Shown piece by piece: positions 54,335-63,541 of a stretch of DNA of 64,000 nt. Position 1 is the first letter of the stretch, and each line of letters begins with the position of its first letter. The notes beneath the pieces were generated by a model that saw nothing but the letters and a program-made list of their open reading frames with translations, searched no databases and was not told the DNA's origin. The stretch comes from Pontivivens ytuae (GTDB lineage Bacteria; Pseudomonadota; Alphaproteobacteria; Rhodobacterales; Rhodobacteraceae): NCBI RefSeq assembly GCF_015679265.1, contig NZ_CP064942.1, positions 3,576,001-3,640,000 of the forward strand, read 5' to 3'. A program made the translations under genes and the position numbers.

Positions 54335-56114
54335 CGCCGGCGAGCGGCACGGTGACGAGGAAGCCGGTGCCGCGGCCCACGGTGGAGGTGAGCTCCAGCG
54401 GCAGGTTCATCATGGCACAGGCCCGCTCGACGATGGCGAGGCCGAGGCCCATGCCCTGCGCTGCACTCGCGTCGGTGCCGAGGCGGTGGAACTCCTTGAA
54501 GATGTCGTCCTGCGCGTCCTTCGGAATGCCGGGGCCGGTGTCCCAGACCTCGAGCCGCACGGCCCGGCGCTGGCGGCGCGCGCCGACGAGGACCTTGCCG
54601 GACCTCGTGTAGCGGATCGCGTTGGCGATCAGGTTCTGCAACACGCGGCGCAGGTAGAAGGCGTCGGTTTCTACCATGGCGGAGCAGGGGACGACGTGCA
54701 GCCCCAGCCCCGCGAGGTCCGCATGGGGCCGGAAATCGTCCTGCAACTGGCGCAGCATCGGCGTGAGCTCGAAGCGCCGGATCTGCGGCTCGACCGCGCC
54801 CGATTCCAGCTTCGAGATCGCGAGGAGCGCGTCGATGATCTCCTCCACGCTGTCGAGCGCGTTCTGCGCGCGGCCCAGTACCTGCGCCTGTCCGGCGTCG
54901 CCGATATCCTCCTGCACCGAGGAAAGGTACAGCTTCGCGGCCGAGAGCGGCTGCAACAGATCGTGGCTCGCCGCCGCCACGAAGCGCGATTTCGAGGCGT
55001 TGGCCCGCTCGGCCACGCTCAGCGCATCCTCCAGCTCCAGCGTGCGGTCTCGCACCCTGCGCTCCAGCATCTCGTTGGCCTCGTGCAGCACGCGCGCGGC
55101 CTCCCGCTCCGCCGTCACGTCGCGGAAGGAAATCACGAAGCCGTCGTTGGGCATCTCCTCGGCGAAGACGTCGAGGAGCCGCCCCTGCCGGTGGCGCAGC
55201 TCGAAGCGCAGGGGCTCGCGCCCGCTGCGGGTCCGCGCCCACTCCTTGACGTCGGCGAGGGTCATGTCGCCCTGGAACTCCACCTCCCGCCCGAGCTGGT
55301 CGTAGAGCACACGGATATCGGCGCCCATGCGCAGCCGCTCCAAAGGCACCAGCAGCAGCCCCGCCATGCGACGGTTCCAGCCGATCAGCCGGCGGTCCGT
55401 GTCGAAGATGCACACGCCCTGTTCGATATGGTCGAGCGTCGCGCGGATCAGACGGGCCTGATCGTCGAGCAGCGTCTCCCGCTCCTGCCGTTCGATGCGC
55501 ATCACGTCGGTGATGTCGGTCTGCATGACGACGGTCTGGCCGTCATGGGTCCGGTGCTCGCTCACTTGGATCCAGCGGTCGCCGCGCATGGCGACGTTGA
55601 ACATGACGTGGCGGTTGCGATGCGCAGCACGGCGGCGGGCGAGCCAGCTCTCCTGCGTGTCGCCTTCGGGCAGGACGAGATACCGGCTGGAGGCGACGCG
55701 CGCCGAATACTCATCGAAGCTCAGCCCCGGCTTCAGGTGCGGCTTCAGGTCCAGCATGTGCATGCCGAAGCGGCTGTTGGAGAGCTGCAGCACGTCCTCG
55801 TCGTCGAAGAGCGCGAAACCCTCCTTGATCGTCTCGATCGCGCTGGCGAGGTCGCGGCGCGCGGCCTCCTTCTCATCGTTTGCGGCCGCGTAGCGGGCGT
55901 TGGATTCGTGCAGGAGGTCGAGCGCGCGTTCCAGATCCGCTGTCCGCTCGCGCACCTGATCCTCGAGCATCGCGGCGCGCTGGAAATGGGCGAAAGCCGC
56001 GCCGCTGTCGTTCGTCGCCTGCTCCACCCGGTTCATCAGGACCTCGCTGATCCTCAGCAGCTTCTCGTTCTGCCGGGCGAGGTCGTCGGTCGGATCGAGC
56101 AGGGCGTGGGTCAT
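54294..56114 (-). CDS. PAS-containing sensor histidine kinase (NahK-like)
   Basis: A 606-residue soluble kinase. An N-terminal helical region (residues 1-90) is followed by two PAS-like domains (~90-200, ~220-335), a coiled coil (~340-375) and the HisKA motif AAASHDLLQPLSAAKLYLS with His384. The ATPase region shows NLIANAIRYTRSGK, WDTGPGIP and GMGLGLAIVERACAMM. The ASHDLLQPL form is typical of NahK-type kinases. No receiver domain is fused. The start overlaps the stop of the FIST-protein gene (ATGA), matching NosP-NahK pairs. Confidence 0.87.
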   Translation of the reverse strand: MTHALLDPTDDLARQNEKLLRISEVLMNRVEQATNDSGAAFAHFQRAAMLEDQVRERTADLERALDLLHESNARYAAANDEKEAARRDLASAIETIKEGFALFDDEDVLQLSNSRFGMHMLDLKPHLKPGLSFDEYSARVASSRYLVLPEGDTQESWLARRRAAHRNRHVMFNVAMRGDRWIQVSEHRTHDGQTVVMQTDITDVMRIERQERETLLDDQARLIRATLDHIEQGVCIFDTDRRLIGWNRRMAGLLLVPLERLRMGADIRVLYDQLGREVEFQGDMTLADVKEWARTRSGREPLRFELRHRQGRLLDVFAEEMPNDGFVISFRDVTAEREAARVLHEANEMLERRVRDRTLELEDALSVAERANASKSRFVAAASHDLLQPLSAAKLYLSSVQEDIGDAGQAQVLGRAQNALDSVEEIIDALLAISKLESGAVEPQIRRFELTPMLRQLQDDFRPHADLAGLGLHVVPCSAMVETDAFYLRRVLQNLIANAIRYTRSGKVLVGARRQRRAVRLEVWDTGPGIPKDAQDDIFKEFHRLGTDASAAQGMGLGLAIVERACAMMNLPLELTSTVGRGTGFLVTVPLAGVRPRGPKVRVRAQ

Positions 56115-57289
56115 GACCTCTTGTCCTCGTCGGGCGGGTAGAGTGCGACCCCCGTCATGGTCTGGTTCACATGCATCGCCCCGATCTGCTCGCCATAGGT
56201 GGAGAAGCCGAGCACCCGGTGGCGCGCCAGCAGGCGGGAGATCGCGGTGGTCTGCTGGCGCTGCGCCGCCTCGATCTTCCGCAGCAGGCAGTCGCAGGCG
56301 AGGATAGCAGCCGGCGGCCGCCCGCGGGAGAGCTGCGCGAGCTCCCGCTCCAGATGCGCCGCCATGTCGTCGGCCTCTGCCAGCGTCAGGACCAGCCCCT
56401 CGTCGATGGCGGAGAAGAAGATGAGGTCGCCGTTCTCCGCCACGCGCTGGATCGCGCGCACATGGTGCTGCCCACCGAAGCGGACCACGACCGGATGTGC
56501 AGCGAAGGTGAACGGGTCGAGCTGTTCGGGATCCTTGCCGAGCAGGCGGGCATATTCCCGCGCCGCAGGTTCCGCATTGATCTGGCGCGCGATCCGCTTC
56601 TCAGGAATCGCTTCGGTGACGACCATCCGCCGGTCGGTGGGCTTCAGATGATCGAGGCTGAAGACCCGGATCCGGCAGCGGGTGCGTACCAGCGTCAGGA
56701 CGGCGGCGTTCTGCATCACCTGCCCGTCGATGGAGACGGAGGTGTTCTCGAACCGCTCCCCATCGCCCGCCGAGCCGCCGAAGAGCGGGATCGGCCCCAG
56801 CCCTGCGGCCATGGAGGCGACGAGTTCGTCCTCCTTGATCGACAGCCCGTCGCTGATCAGGAAGGCGAATTCCTGCGTCCAGTCCGCCGCCTCCCGCCCC
56901 AGCTTGGAGCGGCGGCGCGTCAGCTCGCGGACGACAGCGCGGTTGTCGATGTTCTCAAGATCGTCGAGCACCAGCGTCGTCGCCACGAAATGGCTGAGCG
57001 GCAGGCCGACGGCGAGGATGCGCCCCTCGTCGTACCCCTTCGCCCCGATCTCGCCCGCGGTGGTGCAGCCGATCACCTTCGTGTCCGCAAAGCGCACGGT
57101 GGCCCTCTGCATCACGGCGGCGAAGTCGGCTTCAGGCGAGACAAAGAGGAACAGGACGGCGAGCGGGGTATTGCCGATCTCGCGCGCTATGGTGTCGATC
57201 GCATTGGGATCTCGGCACTCGGCTTCTGCGCTGAGCACCAGATCACATTCGTCAACGGACCCGAGGGAGGGATCGCCGATCCCGTCCAT
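56111..57289 (-). CDS. FIST-domain sensor protein (NosP-like)
   Basis: A 392-residue cytoplasmic protein. FIST_N spans about residues 40-230 (LAVLFLFVSPEADFAAVMQRA, VIGCTTAGEIGAKGYDEGR, PLFGGSAGDGERFENTSVSIDG) and FIST_C about 235-380 (FAAHPVVVRFGGQHHVRAIQRV, AILACDCLLRKIEAAQ, GFSTYGEQIGAMHVNQTMTG). NosP proteins are FIST proteins that bind haem and NO and control a neighbouring NahK kinase. The operon matches; haem binding itself is not shown by the sequence. GGGGAGG stands before the ATG. Confidence 0.87.
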   Translation of the reverse strand: MDGIGDPSLGSVDECDLVLSAEAECRDPNAIDTIAREIGNTPLAVLFLFVSPEADFAAVMQRATVRFADTKVIGCTTAGEIGAKGYDEGRILAVGLPLSHFVATTLVLDDLENIDNRAVVRELTRRRSKLGREAADWTQEFAFLISDGLSIKEDELVASMAAGLGPIPLFGGSAGDGERFENTSVSIDGQVMQNAAVLTLVRTRCRIRVFSLDHLKPTDRRMVVTEAIPEKRIARQINAEPAAREYARLLGKDPEQLDPFTFAAHPVVVRFGGQHHVRAIQRVAENGDLIFFSAIDEGLVLTLAEADDMAAHLERELAQLSRGRPPAAILACDCLLRKIEAAQRQQTTAISRLLARHRVLGFSTYGEQIGAMHVNQTMTGVALYPPDEDKRS

Positions 57290-57333
57290 CCGTGCCTCCC
57301 CATTATATTCTTGTTGACGTCAGGGTAGGACGG

Positions 57334-58038
57334 TCAGGAAGTTTCACGCAACAATTTTCCGAAGCTCGCCTGACCGGCCAGCAGCACGGCCTGCGTGCGG
57401 CTCTGCACGCCGAGTTTGCGCATGATCGCGGTCACATGCGCTTTCACCGTCGTCTCCGCGATGGAGAGGTCGTAGGCGATCTGCTTGTTCTGCTTGCCTT
57501 CGCAGATCAGTTCGAGGATGCGCGCCTGGTGGACGGTGAGGCTCGCCAGCCGCTCCAACGCCGCATCGGTCTCCGAGGCGGGGGTTTCCTGATCGTCGTC
57601 GAGCAGGATGCCCTCGGGCACGAAGGTCCGGCCCTGCTGCACCGTCTCGAACGCGGTGCGGAAGAGCTCGCGTCCCGAATGTTTCGGCACGAAACCCGCG
57701 GCTCCGGCCCGGATCGCAGCACCGATGACGCGGGCGTCCGTCAGCGATGAGACGACGACCACCGGCACGTCGCCCGCAGCGCCCTGCAGGCGCACCAGCC
57801 CGTCGAGGCCGCTGACATCCGGCAGGTTGAGGTCGAGCACCACCACGTCGGGCTTCGCGCCGCCTTCCAGAAGGGCCATCGCCGCAGCGAGGTGGTCGGC
57901 GGTGTCGATGTGGCGGATTCCGATCACGGCCTTCAAGGTCATGGACAGTGCATCAAGGAACAGCGGGTGGTCGTCGACGATCAGCGCGGTCTGAAAACGC
58001 GCGGGGCCGTCCTGGTGTGGCGTCATGTGCCGGTCCAT
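57334..58038 (-). CDS. NarL/FixJ-type response regulator
   Basis: A 234-residue regulator. The receiver domain (~15-135) has acidic VDDHPLFLDAL, acceptor Asp69 in VVVLDLNLPDVSG and a Lys in AGFVPKHSG. The LuxR-type helix-turn-helix (~165-225) reads LTVHQARILELICEGKQNKQIAYDLSIAETTVKAHVTAIMRKLGV (shown in part as QNKQIAYDLSIAETTVKAH). ATG 58038 is chosen, with AGAAGAG upstream. It is first in the operon with the FIST and kinase genes, so it is the likely phosphoryl acceptor of the kinase. Targets are unknown. Confidence 0.9.
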   Translation of the reverse strand: MDRHMTPHQDGPARFQTALIVDDHPLFLDALSMTLKAVIGIRHIDTADHLAAAMALLEGGAKPDVVVLDLNLPDVSGLDGLVRLQGAAGDVPVVVVSSLTDARVIGAAIRAGAAGFVPKHSGRELFRTAFETVQQGRTFVPEGILLDDDQETPASETDAALERLASLTVHQARILELICEGKQNKQIAYDLSIAETTVKAHVTAIMRKLGVQSRTQAVLLAGQASFGKLLRETS

Positions 58039-58409
58039 GCTCTTCTCGTCTTTACTCCCTACCAGACTAGCAGGCGCGCGCGGATGTCGCACCCATACCT
58101 TCGTCGCGCCCGCTCGGAGTGGTGCAATTGGGTCGTGTTGGGAGTTGATGACCCTGAGAGAAAGGGTGCGATGCAACGCAACGCCGCGCTGCTTCGGTGT
58201 TGTGCTGGTCTAGCTCTGCCCCAGGTCCTAGGATCCCCGTTGGCTGGCGCACTACAATATCTGCATAGAACTACATGAGGCTGGGGCGGTGCACCGTTGA
58301 CAGGGTTCGGGGCCAGCTAGTTGCTCGGACCATTCCTGGATCGTCCCACCTGCAGATCTCCGCGCGTGATCGGCTCGAACGCTCCACCGGAGCGTTTTCC
58401 GGGCGCGCC
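58039..58409. other. 371-base intergenic region between the NosP operon promoter and the end of the ABC operon
   Basis: No gene is apparent. It should contain the promoter of the response-regulator operon (58039 to ~58200). GCCCCAG (58218-58224) and CTGGGGC (58281-58287) form a distant inverted repeat. AACGCTCC (58378-58385) and GGAGCGTT (58389-58396) form a tight hairpin with no T run in the direction of the ABC operon, so at best it is an RNA end marker. Confidence 0.45.
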
Positions 58410-59567
58410 TCACCCCTTAACAGCCCCCGCGGTAAGTCCGCTCACGATCTGGCGTTGGAAGACCATGACCAGGAGGAAGAGCGGTGCGGTGATGCTGACG
58501 GCGGCGGCCACGGCCTCGACCTGGTCGGTGGTCGTGGTCTCCCGGTTGAAATAGCCGGTGATCGCCGGGACCATCGTCTGGTTCTGCGCATCGAGCAGCA
58601 GCGCCGTCACCAGGTAGTCGTTATAGGCGAGCAGGAAGCTGAAGAGCCCCGTCGTGATCACGCCCGGCCACATCACCGGCATGATCACCCGGCGGAACGC
58701 GCCGAAATGGGAGCAACCGTCGACCCGCGCGGCCTCGTCGAGCTCCTGCGGGATGTTCTGGAAGAAGGACCGCAGCATCCAGATCGTGAAGGGCTGGTTG
58801 ATCGAGACCAGCACGACGATCACCGCCCAGGGCTGGCCGTAAAGGGTGGGGGCGGCCTCGCCGAAAATGGGTCGCAGGATCTCCGCCGAGTTGATGAAGG
58901 GGGGCAGGTAGCCCGTCACCAGCACCGAATGGGGCAGCGCGCGGAAGATCAGCGCGATGATGAGCAGCCAGAAGGCGAGGTTCGAGCCCGACCGCGCGAG
59001 CCCGTAGCCCGCCAGCGTGCCGACGGTGAGCGAGATCGTCACGACCCCCGCCGTCACCAGCATGGAGTTGAGGAAGTTGCGGAAGAACTCGTTCTCGACC
59101 CAGACGGCGCGGTAGTGCTCCGTCGTGAGCCCGATCACCGGCTCGCCCAGCGGCCCCGCGATCCCGTTCAGCACCGACAGCATCAGCGGCAGGATTCCGA
59201 AGAAGACGAGCACGAAGCCGATGGCGAAGACGAGGCTCGCGATGATCCAGCCGAGCCAGGCGAAGCCCGGCGGCGCGAACCGGGCCACCCCGCGGCCCAG
59301 CAGATCCGCCGCGACCTTGTAGGCCCCGGCGATCACCGCGAGGCCCAGCACGATGTCGAGCACCGACACCCCTTGCCCCGCCGCCCGCGTGAACGGGCCG
59401 AAGATCACGTCCGCGGGGTCCGAGGCGAAGGCGTCCACCGGCGACTTGAAGCTCATCACCGCGATCCAGAACAGCGGGAAGGCCGCGATCAGGCACCAGA
59501 AGGCGAGGAACCCGCCGGAGGCGAGGCGCAGGCCAAGGGGCTGGCGCATGGCACGGGGCGTGGACAT
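58410..59567 (-). CDS. ABC transporter permease (MalG-like) with large insertion
   Basis: A 385-residue permease; ordinary MalG proteins have about 280. The extra part, about residues 60-150, contains two additional hydrophobic segments (SVLDIVLGLAVIAGAYKVAA and GWIIASLVFAIGFVLVFFGI), so it may have eight helices. The conserved EAA loop is PQELDEAARVDGCSHFGAFRRVIMP. The start is ATG 59567, preceded by GGGGGAG, overlapping the stop of the partner permease by one base. It is the last gene of the operon. Confidence 0.9.
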   Translation of the reverse strand: MSTPRAMRQPLGLRLASGGFLAFWCLIAAFPLFWIAVMSFKSPVDAFASDPADVIFGPFTRAAGQGVSVLDIVLGLAVIAGAYKVAADLLGRGVARFAPPGFAWLGWIIASLVFAIGFVLVFFGILPLMLSVLNGIAGPLGEPVIGLTTEHYRAVWVENEFFRNFLNSMLVTAGVVTISLTVGTLAGYGLARSGSNLAFWLLIIALIFRALPHSVLVTGYLPPFINSAEILRPIFGEAAPTLYGQPWAVIVVLVSINQPFTIWMLRSFFQNIPQELDEAARVDGCSHFGAFRRVIMPVMWPGVITTGLFSFLLAYNDYLVTALLLDAQNQTMVPAITGYFNRETTTTDQVEAVAAAVSITAPLFLLVMVFQRQIVSGLTAGAVKG

Positions 59568-60586
59568 CAGCTCCCCCTGTGGTCGCGCCAGGTCCGGCGC
59601 AGCAGCGGAATGAGCAGGATTACGATCCCGATCATGGTGAGCATGGACGAGGCCGACGCGCGGGAGATCGAGCGGTTCCCCGCATCGTCCGGCGTCAGGT
59701 AGTCGAAGGTCAGCCACTGGAGCGAGATCCGGTGCGCCTCCGACCGGAAGCCGATCACCTCCTCGAACACGCGGTAGCTGTCCATCAGGTGGATGAGCGC
59801 GATGAAGATGATCAGCGGCATCAGGTGCGGGATCACGACGAAGCGCAGCCGCTCGAACCGGCTGGCGCCGTCGATGATCGCGCTTTCCAGCGTGTCCTGA
59901 TTCACGGTCTGAAGCCCCGCGTAGAAGATGACGAAGGCGAAGGGTGCGACGTGCCAGACGCGGTAGAACAGCATCAGAATCTCGATGGTCCAGCCCTGGG
60001 CGAACATGGCGATGTCCTGCCCGCTCCAGCTTTCCATCAGCGCGGTCAGGATCCCGTCCCCGACGAAGAGCCAGCGGATCGACAGTGCCCCGATCACCGG
60101 GGTGATGATGAAGGGCAGAAGCGAGATGAAGATCGCGGGGCCCCGGATCGACTTGACCGCATTGTTTACGCTGAGCGCGATGGCGAGCCCCACCCCGATC
60201 ACCAGCGGCAGGGTGATGAGCGTGAAGGTGAGCGTGAAGCGCAGCGCGCCCCAGAACGGGATCGACAGAAGCTCCGTGATTGAGCCGTTCGAGAGGGCCT
60301 GTCCCGCCCGGTCCGGCTCCAGCACGGTGCCGTAGCTTTGCAGGCCGACGAAGGAGGTCACGGTCTCGACCTCGCCATCCTCGCCGATCACGGGCCGCGA
60401 CTGCGTCTCGGTCACGCAGGTCTGGGTGACGAAACCGGGGGTGCAGCTCTCGACCTCCACCGTCTCGAACACGGTCTGGGTGAGATGGAAGCTCTGCCAG
60501 AAGACGCTGACGAGCGGGGCCGCGATGAAGATCAGCATCAGGATGAGGGAGGGCGCGACGAAGGCCGCGAAGGTGCGGAATTTCAT
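59567..60586 (-). CDS. ABC transporter permease (MalF-like)
   Basis: A 339-residue membrane subunit starting FRTFAAFVAPSLILMLIFIAAPLV. The EAA loop reads QDTLESAIIDGASRFERLRFVVIPHL. Between helices 1 and 2 there is a periplasmic insert with two Cys (ESCTPGFVTQTCVTET). The start overlaps the VOC gene stop (ATGA) and the end overlaps the other permease gene. It pairs with the MalG-like protein to form the transmembrane channel. Confidence 0.93.
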   Translation of the reverse strand: MKFRTFAAFVAPSLILMLIFIAAPLVSVFWQSFHLTQTVFETVEVESCTPGFVTQTCVTETQSRPVIGEDGEVETVTSFVGLQSYGTVLEPDRAGQALSNGSITELLSIPFWGALRFTLTFTLITLPLVIGVGLAIALSVNNAVKSIRGPAIFISLLPFIITPVIGALSIRWLFVGDGILTALMESWSGQDIAMFAQGWTIEILMLFYRVWHVAPFAFVIFYAGLQTVNQDTLESAIIDGASRFERLRFVVIPHLMPLIIFIALIHLMDSYRVFEEVIGFRSEAHRISLQWLTFDYLTPDDAGNRSISRASASSMLTMIGIVILLIPLLRRTWRDHRGS

Positions 60587-60996
60587 GGGTGGACCTCCAC
60601 GAACTCGATCTGGTTGCCGTCCGGGTCGCGGATGAAGAGGTTCCGGACGCCCACCTGCGGCACCTCGTTGGGGCCGAAAAGGATGTCGATGCCCTTGTCC
60701 CGCAGCTCCGCGGCGGTGGCCTCCACATTGTCCACATGCAGGCCGACATGCTTCGCGCCGCGGGTGGCGAGGGCGCCGAATACGTCGGCGCTCTCATCGG
60801 GGCCGGCTGCGGCCCCCTCCCGCTCCATCAACTCGAACCGTATGTCGCCGACGTGGATGTGGGCGAAGCGCAAGCCTGCCTCCGCCACGTCCCATTGTGC
60901 TTCGGTCGCGAAGCCCAGCACGTCGCCATACCAGGCCAGCGACCGGTCGAGATCGGCGACCACGAGGGCGAAGTGATGAATCGAGCTCAGCTTCAC
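60583..60996 (-). CDS. VOC (glyoxalase/bleomycin resistance/dioxygenase) superfamily protein
   Basis: A 137-residue protein with two beta-alpha-beta-beta-beta units: IHHFALVVADLDRSLAWYGDVLGF, HVGDIRFELME, HVGLHVDNVEATAAELRDKG and NLFIRDPDGNQIEFVEVHP. His8 and the final Glu (QIEFVE) resemble VOC metal ligands. Its position inside a sugar-type importer operon, between the binding protein and the permeases and coupled to the MalF gene, suggests an enzyme that processes the imported compound (isomerisation, epimerisation or similar); this is inference. Confidence 0.85.
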   Translation of the reverse strand: MKLSSIHHFALVVADLDRSLAWYGDVLGFATEAQWDVAEAGLRFAHIHVGDIRFELMEREGAAAGPDESADVFGALATRGAKHVGLHVDNVEATAAELRDKGIDILFGPNEVPQVGVRNLFIRDPDGNQIEFVEVHP

Positions 60997-61043
60997 GTCG
61001 GTATCCCCCAGCGCGGAAGAGTTTCGTGCCGAAAACTCTTGGG

Positions 61044-61065
61044 AAAATCTTCGGATGAAGATTTT
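61044..61065. repeat. A/T-rich hairpin repeat (related to 7291-7340)
   Basis: AAAATCTTC (61044-61052) pairs perfectly with GAAGATTTT (61057-61065) around GGAT. It is followed by a GC-rich stem from ~61066. The element lies between the binding-protein stop and the VOC gene and shares GGATGAA and the AATCTTC/GAAGATT arms with the recA-alaS repeat. Confidence 0.6.
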
Positions 61066-61097
61066 CGGGGGGCGGCGCGGGGCCGCCCCCGGTGTCG

Positions 61098-62309
61098 TCA
61101 GAGCAGGCCGGCTTCCTCGGCGGCGGTGGTGTAGTCGGCCTCGATGGCCTCCAGCGTCGCCTCGGCGGATTTCGCGCCGGTCAGGAAGTCGGCCACGTTG
61201 TTGCCGATCGCGGTGTGCATCAGGCCCATCTGCGTCGTGGACGGATAGGCGGGCGGGCCCTGCATCGCGGTCTCGATGGCACCCTGGGCCAGCGGGCCGG
61301 GCACGAAGCCGTCGATGAGCCAGATCGCGTCGTCATTGTTGGCGGTCACCATCTCGGTATCGATGCCCTCCATCGCGACGCGGAAGGCGGCCTCGGCCTC
61401 CTCGTCGGGGATGTTGGAGGCGATGACGAGCCCGTCCCACCAGAGCGTCGTAGCCGGGATGCCGCCCTCGACCGCGGCGGGCGCGGGCGCCCCGGCGACG
61501 AGGCCCACGACCTGGCTTTCGGCCTCGTCGTTCATCGCCGCGGCGCGCGAGGCCCAGAGGTTCGCCATCGCGATCCGGCCCTGCTGGAACTGCTGCTGGA
61601 CATAGGTGGAGTCGGAGGTGAGGTATTCCGGATCCATGTACTCGGTCAGCGCGCCCAGCATCTCCAGCGTCTGGACGCCGGCCTCGGAGTTCACGGCGGG
61701 CGTGTTGTCGGGGTTCACGAAGGTGCCGCCGAAGCCCACGAACATGTTGTTGAAGTCTTGGGCGAGGTTCCAGCCCGAGGCCATGGTGGCCCCGATCGGA
61801 TAGTCCACTACGCCCGCCTCCTGGATCGCGGCGGCGGCGGCGAGCACCTCGTCATAGGTGGTCGGCACCTCCAGCCCCAGCTCCTCGAAGATGTCGGAGC
61901 GGTACATCAGGTGCTGGGTATTCACCATCATGGCCACCGCCATGATCTCACCGTTCACGCGGATCAGCTGGTTCGGCGCGAGGTCCTGGCCGTATTCCGC
62001 CACCAGATCGTCGAGCGGGCGGATGGTGCCTGCATTGAGCAGCGGTGTCAGCGTGCCGTTCGCCACCCCGCCGATATGGTAGAGGGAGGGATTGGCGGCG
62101 AAGGCCTCCGGCTGCTTCTCCCGGAACTCCTGGTCGAGCTCGGCCTGCACGTTGCCGCACTCGGCCATGGCGTCGGTCACGGCCTTCCACGCCTCGAAGC
62201 CCGCGGTCAGCGACTTCACCTCGACGGTGTTCTCGAAGGCGCAATCGGCCATCGCGGTGGTGGCAAAGAGGGCGAGCGCGCCGCCCAGCGCCAGCGTCAT
62301 CGGTTTCAT
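61098..62309 (-). CDS. ABC transporter periplasmic substrate-binding protein (CUT1 type)
   Basis: A 403-residue secreted protein with signal peptide MKPMTLALGGALALFATTAMADC. It has the solute-binding family 1 layout: VKSLTAGFEAWKAVTDAM, FAANPSLYHIGGVANGTLTPLL, AVAMMVNTQHLMYRSDIFEELGL, YVQQQFQQGRIAMANLWASRA and TTLWWDGLVIASNIPDEEAEAAF. Two cysteines (DCAFEN, AECGNV) could form a disulfide. The ligand is unknown; sugar or sugar alcohol is the usual class. It follows the ATPase gene after 56 bases that contain a hairpin. Confidence 0.92.
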   Translation of the reverse strand: MKPMTLALGGALALFATTAMADCAFENTVEVKSLTAGFEAWKAVTDAMAECGNVQAELDQEFREKQPEAFAANPSLYHIGGVANGTLTPLLNAGTIRPLDDLVAEYGQDLAPNQLIRVNGEIMAVAMMVNTQHLMYRSDIFEELGLEVPTTYDEVLAAAAAIQEAGVVDYPIGATMASGWNLAQDFNNMFVGFGGTFVNPDNTPAVNSEAGVQTLEMLGALTEYMDPEYLTSDSTYVQQQFQQGRIAMANLWASRAAAMNDEAESQVVGLVAGAPAPAAVEGGIPATTLWWDGLVIASNIPDEEAEAAFRVAMEGIDTEMVTANNDDAIWLIDGFVPGPLAQGAIETAMQGPPAYPSTTQMGLMHTAIGNNVADFLTGAKSAEATLEAIEADYTTAAEEAGLL

Positions 62310-62330
62310 CTGGTCTTCTCCCTGTTGTGC

Positions 62331-62356
62331 CCGGCCGGATGCGTCATCCGGGCCGG
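62331..62356 (-). other. Intercistronic hairpin before the binding-protein gene
   Basis: CCGGCCGGATG (62331-62341) pairs with CATCCGGGCCGG (62345-62356) with a three-base loop and one bulged G. It lies between the ATPase and binding-protein genes, as in the other importer operon at 50188-50271. Confidence 0.5.
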
Positions 62357-62365
62357 TATTTCGGT

Positions 62366-63439
<1,074 letters not shown>

Positions 63440-63470
63440 GCGCCGTGCCCTTTCCAGCAAGTCGCGTTTC

Positions 63471-63500
63471 AGCCTAGACAGGTTGTGACGTTCCTGCCAA
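63471..63500 (-). promoter_or_regulatory. Probable promoter of the second ABC operon
   Basis: On the minus strand TTGGCA (63500-63495) and TAGGCT (63476-63471) have 18-base spacing; the first start codon is about 30 bases downstream. Confidence 0.5.
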
Positions 63501-63507
63501 GGTTTTT

Positions 63508-63523
63508 TTGCATTCGTATGCAA
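63508..63523. promoter_or_regulatory. Operator-like palindrome TTGCAT-N4-ATGCAA
   Basis: A perfect 6+4+6 palindrome just upstream of the -35 of the ABC operon and next to the divergent SnoaL-like gene. The form fits LacI- or GntR-type operators. No regulator gene is in view. Confidence 0.5.
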
Positions 63524-63541
63524 GACGATTGGATCCACGCA

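Noticed and set aside
58378..58396. A tight hairpin near the end of the second ABC operon, considered as its terminator.
   Set aside because: The T run lies on the wrong side for the minus-strand transcript, and no plus-strand gene precedes it.
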